Assembly (NCBI GenBank): GCA_002471185.1
Contig: DKPL01000094.1
Location: 1-14,148, forward strand
DNA length: 14,148 nucleotides
Source: Bacteroides sp. UBA7335
Lineage (GTDB): Bacteria > Bacteroidota > Bacteroidia > Bacteroidales > Bacteroidaceae
Direction of reading: 5' to 3'
A model generated the notes under the pieces. It did no database searches, was not told the origin of the DNA, and saw nothing but the letters and a program-made list of their open reading frames with translations. Positions 8,483-14,148 of this stretch are shown here, piece by piece. Position 1 is the first letter of the stretch, and each line of letters starts with the position of its first letter. Both the position numbers and the translations under genes were made by a program.

Positions 8483-9211
8483 ATGAAAAGTTTGTTTATT
8501 TGCTTGTTGGCTGCTTTTATTATGGCTCCAACAATAACTTATGCACAGAAAAAAAAGAAAGAAAAAAAGCCTTATGAATGGAAAATGCCAAGTAAGCTTT
8601 CTGGAAATCAAGTTGTTGATGAATATATCAATAGTTGTAACTCTACTTATGAATCGCTAATTGCTGCTAAAGAAGCTGTTTCTATTTTTAGAATTGATAC
8701 TACATATACAAAATCGCCTGATGGTGAACTGTGTTATGTTTTGAAAATTACTGATCAAGAAGGGAATAAAAAGAATTTCTCGACTACTTTATTGCAATCT
8801 ATAGATGTGTTGATGAGTACTACTGATATTACATTAAATATGACTAATATCTCACTACAAACAACAACTGCTACTTTGGAAATGGCATCTAATCCATTGC
8901 TTGCACTTACACATGGCAAGTATATCAAAGACGGTCCTCTGTTAGTGGCATTTGGAGGCAGCCAAATTGGTGGCATTGTAAAAGCTTTGAAAGGTCAAAT
9001 TAGTGACTTGAAAATGATTAAACAAAATGCTGTGGATTTGGGTGATATTAAATCGACTGATCAAGTTATTATCAATAAAGTTGCTGGAGATATAGTTGTA
9101 GATGATTCTGAATTGGCAGACTTAGATTCTATTGATATGGGGACTAATGATGGTGCAGTTGAAGTTTCTGATGAAAAGCTAACTGAGTCTGAGAAGATTT
9201 CTGAGAGTTAA
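8483..9211 (+). CDS. Secreted protein of unknown function with a basic N-terminus and acidic tail
   Basis: A signal peptide ends at about ITYA|QK, after which the mature protein opens with a lysine run (QKKKKEKKPYEWKMPSK). The middle (~35-195) looks mostly helical and rich in Thr, Ile and Leu, with a glycine-rich turn (LLVAFGGSQIGGIVKAL) near residue 155. The last ~40 residues are acidic and Ser-rich (many Asp/Glu) and probably disordered. I do not recognise the family. The basic start and acidic end suggest electrostatic contacts with partner proteins. It lies 35 bases after the preceding gene and is the last gene before the terminator, so it is the final member of the operon. Confidence 0.7.
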   Translation: MKSLFICLLAAFIMAPTITYAQKKKKEKKPYEWKMPSKLSGNQVVDEYINSCNSTYESLIAAKEAVSIFRIDTTYTKSPDGELCYVLKITDQEGNKKNFSTTLLQSIDVLMSTTDITLNMTNISLQTTTATLEMASNPLLALTHGKYIKDGPLLVAFGGSQIGGIVKALKGQISDLKMIKQNAVDLGDIKSTDQVIINKVAGDIVVDDSELADLDSIDMGTNDGAVEVSDEKLTESEKISES

Positions 9212-9266
9212 TATTTCCTTTTTAACAAAGTAATTTTAGAGAACATTTTTCAATTACAAAAGACAA

Positions 9267-9292
9267 ACAGTGAAGTTGTGAAACTGCACTGT
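9267..9292 (+). other. Imperfect hairpin with a GTGA (GNRA-type) loop in the operon 3' region
   Basis: ACAGTG (9267-9272) pairs with CACTGT (9287-9292). After one A-G mismatch, AGTT (9274-9277) pairs with AACT (9282-9285), closing on GTGA (9278-9281), which as RNA is a GNRA tetraloop. It lies 55 bases after the last stop and 11 bases before the terminator stem. It may stabilise the 3' end; no ncRNA family is recognised. Confidence 0.45.
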
Positions 9293-9303
9293 AAGATAGA
9301 GAT

Positions 9304-9333
9304 GGGATATGCACTTGCTGCATATCCCTTTTT
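9304..9333 (+). terminator. Intrinsic terminator of the tubulin-like operon
   Basis: A perfect 10-bp stem, GGGATATGCA (9304-9313) with TGCATATCCC (9319-9328), encloses a five-base loop (CTTGC) and is followed by TTTTT (9329-9333). It ends one base before the stop codon of the convergent - strand gene (9335). The U-tract follows the stem only on the + strand; on the - strand the trailing bases are less T-rich, so it mainly serves the operon but may also slow - strand transcription. Confidence 0.9.
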
Positions 9334-9334
9334 A

Positions 9335-11869
9335 TTACTCCCAATCTACTTTTAGATAATGTAGCATTGTAGCTCCTTCACCCCAACTTCCCGTATGTTG
9401 TACGCCCGTTCCGCCAAAAGAGTTGATAGTAATATGAGCTTCTATATTAACTTCCTTTTTTACCTCTTTATCTTCTTTATCTTCAGGTTCGGGAGTAGGA
9501 GTTGCTGTGCTGGCTTTTGCTATAAGCTTGTTATTCTTTGTGTAAAGCTTTATCGTACAGTCGGTACGATAACAATTGGTAGATACCGAATTAGAAATCG
9601 GAGTTGCAACTCCATTTTTATATTCCATAAGCTGAAAGTCTACTGCATTACTGTGTTTGGTTGTACGTACAATCCGAAGTGCATAACCTGTTAGTGTTTG
9701 GGTGTCAAATTTGATGTATAAATCTAGATACTGTCCTGTAGCACTGCCAAATCCTTGACCTGCAGTTTTGCTTGGGTCTACATTGAGTGTGATAGCCATA
9801 TCTTGATAGTTTCTACTGAGAGGTGTGTAAAGAATTCGCGCTCCCTTTTGCTGCTGAAGTAGTCCTGTCCCTTTAGCTCCATTAATACCTTCGCCATAGT
9901 ACCAATATTCTTTTTCTGGATACACTTTCCAGTCATAATCATTAGTGTCTATCGGTTTATAACCATCTACTGTCCAAAAACCGGGAATAATATTGGGCTG
10001 ATTAAATGTAGGGAAGTTGCTAAAATCAGTTTCCATGGAATTAGAGCATATAACTTGTTTTTGTGTTATTTGGGAAGCTGAAATAACCTTAACAGCTTGA
10101 CCGGGTGAACAACGTAGATGCTTGGGTTGAACAGTTACCATAAGGTAATACCCTATATCATCTTTGGTCAGTGGATATGTGATTTGTGGAGTGTTAAAGC
10201 GAGATACAAATACAGGAATAGCATTTGCGCCTTTAGCGTCACGGCTACGATACCAGGTGATAAGTGATTCGTCTTTTCTTCCTTCGAGTTCTAATTCATA
10301 GTTGATGCTTGCTTTTCCTTTTTTAATAATTAAGTGAGGCTGATTTTTTAGTGTTGGCGCATCTATAAAATCAGGAGTAACTGTTAGTTCGGTGGCGCAA
10401 GCTAATCCTTCGGCTGTATGAGCCAATACTGTAAACTGCACAGTTTCGTCATCGTGATTGGTTGCAGTAAGTATGCATTCATTTCCTTCGGTAGTCGATA
10501 AATTTACATACTTTTCATAACCTTCTTGAATACTCCACTTTACTGTAGAGTTGTTTAATACAAAATTATTGTGCCGTTTAACTTCTGCTTTCAATGTAAT
10601 GGGCTTTTTACCAGTTTGTATTTCTCCAGTAAGCGGAGTTACTGTCAAGCAGCTTGCTATATTGGTGAAATCACGCTTTTGTATTTTGCCAGCATACTCT
10701 ATGATTGATTTTACGTTCATCAGATCCCAGTCGTCATTGCCTCGTAGCAAATTATAGGTATTATAGATTATCTTATTGTCATGTTCTATGCGATAAGCTG
10801 CAAGTCCTGTATGATGATCTAAGCAAACTGTATTTTGTGGGTTGTCGCTTCCTAGTATATAAGACTGATTATTTAATGTTACATTGTATTGATAGCATCG
10901 CAGCCAGTTTGTTGGCATTGGTGCCCACCCAGCATAAATAGATTTCTCGGCATGATAGCGACAATCAATAACGCTAAGTGGACCTGCTGTTTTACAGAAA
11001 AACTGACGATCGTCTTGATGACGGATGTAGAAATCACAATTCATAAATATTGCTCCACCCATATCACTTCGCCAAAATGGACGAGGTGCATAAAAGTCTA
11101 GTGTACAGTTTAAATATACACCTGTTCCGGTAAGTGCATCGTCGGTGCTTTCCATATGGCAATTATTGAATAGAATTCGCTTTGCACCATTAAGTGGGTT
11201 CATATTCAATCGACTAATAAAACGCACATGATCAGCTATGATTTTATCTCCATGACAGTAAGCTACATGAGCTTGTGTAATGGCCGACATTCGTTTTTTT
11301 CTATTAAGTTGAGGCTTTAAGGGAAACTCTAAATCTACATTGCAAAAATTACCCATTGTTAGGTCTTTGACTAACAATCCATCACCCCAAAAATCAAACA
11401 TCGTAAAGTTTCCTATTGCTCCTTGTGTTTGTCCCCTGTTTGAGGCTAAAATAACATTCGCCGGATTGATGTTTAATCCGATAAGCTGCAGGTAAGGGCA
11501 TTTAATAATCATGCCAAATGGTTCTCTACCATTTTCCCCTTTTCGTATTTCTGGGTCATCTGGGTTATCTATCCAGTAAACATACGGAGCGATAAATACT
11601 TGCATCGGCTCTTTCTCAGTTCCTGGGGTTAGCTTTTGCATAGCTTCTTGGAAAGTATTGAATACATAAGCGTGTTTGGCTGCTGTTGCTATCGTTAAGC
11701 TACCATCTACATAAAAGACTTTTGGACCTAAATGAATTTCTTTATTTTGATAGATAATCCTATCTCCTAAGAATTGAATCGGGTCTTGCGAATCTAGCGT
11801 GTTGTAGTTCTGTGCAGATATTACGCATGTATATATAAAAAGTAAATAACCGGTGATAATATGTTTCAT
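9335..11869 (-). CDS. Secreted CE8-like pectinesterase-type beta-helix protein with Ig-like and C-terminal lectin-like domains
   Basis: The 844-residue protein has a signal peptide (cleavage about ISA|QN at 19). Residues ~50-400 read like a right-handed beta-helix of the pectin methylesterase (CE8) type: VFYVDG and FNTFQEAMQKL, then MQVFIAPYVYWI, a LIGLNINPANVIL strand, FWGDGLLVKDLTMGN, and a D243-D244-A-L ... L-D258-F ... GGAIFMNCDF pattern that lines up with the family's QDTL ... VDF ... AVFQNC segments. Two catalytic-type Asp would thus be kept while the Gln before the first is replaced by Asp. Residues ~403-498 and ~499-605 look like two Ig-like domains; ~610-844 form a lectin/LamG-like domain interrupted by a Pro/Glu/Lys segment at ~790-808. 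If active it would remove methyl esters from pectin; it could also be a binding relative. It stands alone, convergent with the tubulin operon. Confidence 0.7.
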   Translation of the reverse strand: MKHIITGYLLFIYTCVISAQNYNTLDSQDPIQFLGDRIIYQNKEIHLGPKVFYVDGSLTIATAAKHAYVFNTFQEAMQKLTPGTEKEPMQVFIAPYVYWIDNPDDPEIRKGENGREPFGMIIKCPYLQLIGLNINPANVILASNRGQTQGAIGNFTMFDFWGDGLLVKDLTMGNFCNVDLEFPLKPQLNRKKRMSAITQAHVAYCHGDKIIADHVRFISRLNMNPLNGAKRILFNNCHMESTDDALTGTGVYLNCTLDFYAPRPFWRSDMGGAIFMNCDFYIRHQDDRQFFCKTAGPLSVIDCRYHAEKSIYAGWAPMPTNWLRCYQYNVTLNNQSYILGSDNPQNTVCLDHHTGLAAYRIEHDNKIIYNTYNLLRGNDDWDLMNVKSIIEYAGKIQKRDFTNIASCLTVTPLTGEIQTGKKPITLKAEVKRHNNFVLNNSTVKWSIQEGYEKYVNLSTTEGNECILTATNHDDETVQFTVLAHTAEGLACATELTVTPDFIDAPTLKNQPHLIIKKGKASINYELELEGRKDESLITWYRSRDAKGANAIPVFVSRFNTPQITYPLTKDDIGYYLMVTVQPKHLRCSPGQAVKVISASQITQKQVICSNSMETDFSNFPTFNQPNIIPGFWTVDGYKPIDTNDYDWKVYPEKEYWYYGEGINGAKGTGLLQQQKGARILYTPLSRNYQDMAITLNVDPSKTAGQGFGSATGQYLDLYIKFDTQTLTGYALRIVRTTKHSNAVDFQLMEYKNGVATPISNSVSTNCYRTDCTIKLYTKNNKLIAKASTATPTPEPEDKEDKEVKKEVNIEAHITINSFGGTGVQHTGSWGEGATMLHYLKVDWE

Positions 11870-11969
11870 GGTAACTGTTTTTTTCGTAGTATATAAACTT
11901 TAATATTTTCAGCTATTATGATTTTTCAAATTTGTGTCATTAACTGATATTTTAAAGACTGAGAATGAC

Positions 11970-11977
11970 TAGCTTTG
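11970..11977 (+). promoter_or_regulatory. Candidate Bacteroidota -7 promoter element (TAGCTTTG) for the HNH-associated-domain gene
   Basis: TAGCTTTG matches the TAnnTTTG -7 element used by the primary sigma factor of this phylum and lies 68 bases before the ATG at 12046. A TTTG at 11931 is too far upstream (35 bases) to be its -33 partner, and no TTTG occurs at the usual ~19-base spacing, so only half of the promoter is supported. Confidence 0.35.
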
Positions 11978-12014
11978 TACCCGTTTTTGGCTAAATAAGC
12001 AAGAACAAGATAAT

Positions 12015-12031
12015 CTGATAGTTGTTATCAG
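12015..12031 (+). other. Short inverted repeat in the leader upstream of 12046
   Basis: CTGATA (12015-12020) and TATCAG (12026-12031) are perfect inverted repeats around GTTGT, 14 bases before the start codon. It could be a small operator or leader hairpin, but a 6-bp stem in AT-rich DNA may be chance. Confidence 0.25.
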
Positions 12032-12045
12032 TCTATTATTAAAAA

Positions 12046-12513
12046 ATGAAAATGAATATTATGCAATTTACTGATTATATTGATGTGTGTTCACATCTTC
12101 ATGTGAATAAAAAACAAGGAAAATTAGCTCCGCATAAAGCGATTATGTTGTTATCGGTGATTGACCTAGTAGAGGAAAAGATAATTCAGTCAAATGTGAT
12201 TCAGATTGATGATCGTTTGAAAGAGCAGTTTCGTAGCAACTGGGATAAGTTTGTAGGCGATTCATCTATTTTTGATTGCCAGTTTAGTAACACCTTTGCT
12301 CACCTTAGTAGTGATCCGCTTTGGAAACTCAATCCGCTTGATGTAAGTTGTTTACCCAAAGAATTTTCGATTGGGAAACTACGTGAATGCTATAGTAGCG
12401 CTGAGATAGATCAAGCTCTCTATGAATTTATGTTAGATAAAAACCATAGAGCTAACTTGCGCTCTGTGCTTATTGGTACCTATATCTGTCAACTTTTTGT
12501 AGAAAGTCGTTGA
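12046..12513 (+). CDS. Stand-alone homologue of the N-terminal domain of HNH restriction-type endonucleases
   Basis: The 155-residue protein reads like the N-terminal domain that precedes an HNH nuclease in many predicted (modified-DNA) restriction enzymes. In that domain, a short helix is followed by LHVNKKQGKLAPHKAIMLLS (18-37; compare the family's N-R-x-G-x-APHKP-LLL), then LVEEKII, a segment ending SNWDKFVG, FAHLSSDPLWKL (84-95), and closing helices up to LIGTYI. All of this is present, but nothing resembling HNH follows: the stop is at 12513 and only 119 bases separate it from the next gene. It is therefore a single-domain form, possibly a DNA-recognition subunit, a regulator or a remnant of a restriction gene. 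ATGs at 12046, 12052 and 12061 are all possible starts. It has no signal peptide and is probably cytoplasmic. The family match is from memory of the motif pattern. Confidence 0.65.
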   Translation: MKMNIMQFTDYIDVCSHLHVNKKQGKLAPHKAIMLLSVIDLVEEKIIQSNVIQIDDRLKEQFRSNWDKFVGDSSIFDCQFSNTFAHLSSDPLWKLNPLDVSCLPKEFSIGKLRECYSSAEIDQALYEFMLDKNHRANLRSVLIGTYICQLFVESR

Positions 12514-12632
12514 TTTTAATAGTTTGCTCTCTGCCTCTACTATCTTTTAGCTTGATAATGTAGCTTTTATAAAAAACAAAACATCTATTAAATATGTTAA
12601 AATAAGTAGATGATGTAGAGATAAAAACTATT

Positions 12633-13958
12633 ATGAAAATAAAACAACAACTGAAACGGGAAGTATTACTCGGCTTCGCTTTCTTATGTTTTCTCATTGG
12701 CTATTCGCAAGATATAACAATCTATGGCGAAGTGCGTCCTCGTGCCGAATATCGAGATGGATATGGTAAACCAATTAAATCAGGTACTAAAGGAGGTTTT
12801 TTTATTGATCAACGCACACGTATTGGAGCTGAGTTTTCTAATGAATGGGTTAAAATGAAAGTAACCTTTCAAGATTCTCGCACTTGGGGTGATGAAAATT
12901 CCGACTCAGATAAATCGTCAGTTAGTATTTATGAAGCATATGGAGAGGTTCGGCTATTGTCTAACTTGAGAGCAACCTTAGGGCGTCAAGCATTAAAGTA
13001 TGATGATCGAAAAATTTTTGATCCGAGCGAATGGAGCAATACAGGTGCTGCTTTTGATATTATGATGCTTAAATACAATTTAAACGATGATTTTAAGGCT
13101 GATATTGGTTTCTCTTATTCAAACAACTCTGAAATATCACAAGAAACTTACTATGAAGCTAATATGCAATATCGCTTTATGGAAATGCTATGGATGTCGA
13201 AAAAAATAGGTAAAGACTTTAACTTGTCTGTTATTGGTATTGCCATGACTAGTCAAGACTCTATAACTAGTGCCTCTAATCAATCGACTAAAGATCGCAA
13301 AAATTATAGTCAATTTACGATGGGGGGAACATTAAACTATCAACCTAGCTCTTTTCCCTTTAAATTACTACTCGAAGGTTATTATCAGTGCGGAAAAGTA
13401 TTGTATAAAGAGCGCTTGGATAAGCTGAAAAGTTATTATTTAGTAACTAATGCATCTTATGTTTTAACTCCGTGGCTATCTATTGGTGGAGGGTACGAGT
13501 ATATTTCGGGCGACAGAAACCCAAGCAACAATATTCAAAGAGGATATATACATCCCTTTGGTGATGGACATGACTTTAATGGAACTATGGATTATTGGGG
13601 AGACACTAAGGAGCGAGGATTGCAAGATATATATGGTAGTTTGTTTTTTGAATTTAATAAAAAGCGCTCTTCTATAGAGAGTGTTTTCCATCATTTTCGA
13701 ACTGCGGTTCCGGTGGTCAATCTCGATGGAAAAGGATTAGGTTATGAAGTTGACTTCATAATTAAGCATGCTCCAAAAGAATGGCTTTCACTGGAAGCTG
13801 GTTATAGTATTTATATGGTCAATGAAAACGTTCGTATTCTTAAAGGGGTAGGGGGCGAAAAGACTAAAACAGCTCAATGGTGTTATTTAAGTTTGTCAAT
13901 TAAACCATCTTTTATTTTTCACAATGTAGGTAAACTAAAGGGTATACCTCAACCTTAA
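12633..13958 (+). CDS. Outer-membrane beta-barrel of the alginate-export type
   Basis: The protein has a signal peptide (cleavage about GYS|QD at 25) and opens with a typical first strand, ITIYGEVRPRAEYRDG (28-43). Next come a disordered Gly/Lys stretch, DQRTRIGAEF, and a long series of alternating strands separated by charged turns (VKMKVTFQDSRTWGDE, LRATLGRQALKYDD, and so on). This is the pattern of the alginate-export (AlgE-like) porin family. In Bacteroidota these act as outer-membrane channels for anionic sugars or small solutes, and the substrate is rarely known. A predicted extracellular segment at ~300-330 is rich in Gly, His and Asp. The last residues are KLKGIPQP rather than the aromatic residue usual in many barrels, although strands run to within ~20 residues of the end. 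The family assignment is confident; the substrate is unknown. No SusC/SusD pair or regulator adjoins it. Confidence 0.8.
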   Translation: MKIKQQLKREVLLGFAFLCFLIGYSQDITIYGEVRPRAEYRDGYGKPIKSGTKGGFFIDQRTRIGAEFSNEWVKMKVTFQDSRTWGDENSDSDKSSVSIYEAYGEVRLLSNLRATLGRQALKYDDRKIFDPSEWSNTGAAFDIMMLKYNLNDDFKADIGFSYSNNSEISQETYYEANMQYRFMEMLWMSKKIGKDFNLSVIGIAMTSQDSITSASNQSTKDRKNYSQFTMGGTLNYQPSSFPFKLLLEGYYQCGKVLYKERLDKLKSYYLVTNASYVLTPWLSIGGGYEYISGDRNPSNNIQRGYIHPFGDGHDFNGTMDYWGDTKERGLQDIYGSLFFEFNKKRSSIESVFHHFRTAVPVVNLDGKGLGYEVDFIIKHAPKEWLSLEAGYSIYMVNENVRILKGVGGEKTKTAQWCYLSLSIKPSFIFHNVGKLKGIPQP

Positions 13959-13975
13959 ATGTGTATCTAACTTGC

Positions 13976-14042
13976 TTTCAAAGGCTTGAAACTATGCTTC
14001 CAATAGTTCGGAACTACAGTTTCAAAGGCTTGAAACTAACTG
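13976..14042. repeat. Three tandem ~22-bp hairpin-forming units
   Basis: Unit 1 (13976-13997) and unit 3 (14020-14042) share an exact 19-bp core, TTTCAAAGGCTTGAAACTA. Unit 2 (13998-14019) is diverged but in register, with 13 of 22 positions equal to unit 1. Each unit can fold: TTTCAA pairs with TTGAAA around AGGC, and in unit 3 the stem grows to 8 bp (14018-14025 with 14030-14037). In unit 2 one T-A pair of the stem is replaced by C-G, a compensatory change, though one other pair is lost. The array starts 18 bases after the porin-like gene. It is not a CRISPR, having no spacers. It may be a termination/RNA-stability element or a genome-wide intergenic repeat. Confidence 0.7.
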
Positions 14043-14148
14043 AAACATAAAGAGCTTCTTCCTATTTAGATTATCGAAGATTTATGGATAAAATTACAAT
14101 CTTTCAGGGGTTTGGTATGATCCAAAGATAATGCATTCTTTATTTTTA

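Noticed and set aside
9395..9694. Open frame antisense to the CE8-like gene
   Set aside because: It lies wholly inside a well-supported gene on the other strand and has no recognisable domains or coding character of its own.
12582..12612. CATCTA ... TAGATG inverted repeat upstream of the porin gene
   Set aside because: Six base pairs around a 19-base AT-rich loop are weak, with no U-tract or promoter nearby.
13483..13677. Alternative-frame open frame inside the porin gene
   Set aside because: The barrel reading frame is continuous and conserved in pattern here; this frame is a shadow.
13976..14042. CRISPR array
   Set aside because: The units are directly tandem with no spacers, only three copies, and no cas genes are visible.
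14084..14131. 15-codon open frame near the window end
   Set aside because: It is too short, with no supporting motif, and overlaps a loose inverted repeat (ATCTTT at 14099-14104, AAAGAT at 14124-14129) that could equally be noise.

Overview
The window looks like a chromosomal segment from an AT-rich member of the Bacteroidales (phylum Bacteroidota). The support is indirect but consistent. Many signal peptides end in A/S followed by Gln. Starts lack Shine-Dalgarno sequences and sit in A/T-rich leaders. One intergenic region carries a TAnnTTTG-type -7 element. The gene content is also typical: secreted NTF2-like, PEGA/TPR-like and carboxypeptidase-regulatory-like proteins, a CE8-like beta-helix protein and an alginate-export-type porin. 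The genus cannot be fixed from the sequence alone.

Positions 1-9334 hold the main unit, eight genes on the + strand with gaps of 35 bases or less and one 1-base overlap, closed by a strong intrinsic terminator. In order they are: a small protein with two membrane segments; a 1025-residue tubulin/FtsZ-like protein of the large Tubulin_2 type; a zinc-ribbon / membrane-anchor / Glu-Pro-Val stalk / MORN-repeat protein; and five successive proteins with signal peptides (an unrecognised 369-residue protein, an LPP20-like protein, an NTF2-like protein, a TPR plus carboxypeptidase-regulatory-like protein, and a small unrecognised protein with an acidic tail). I infer an envelope-spanning system. A cytoplasmic tubulin-like polymer or switch would be linked to the inner membrane by the two membrane proteins and read out or anchored by the periplasmic partners. 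The operon probably starts upstream of the window.

Positions 9335-11869 (- strand) encode a large secreted beta-helix protein resembling pectin methylesterases (CE8), followed by Ig-like and C-terminal lectin-like domains. It converges on the tubulin operon at the terminator.

Positions 11870-14148 (+ strand) hold a short protein that matches only the N-terminal domain of a family of HNH restriction-type endonucleases, and then a 441-residue outer-membrane barrel of the alginate-export type. Downstream of the barrel gene lie three tandem 22-23 bp units, each able to form a small hairpin. The last ~100 bases hold no gene that I can support.
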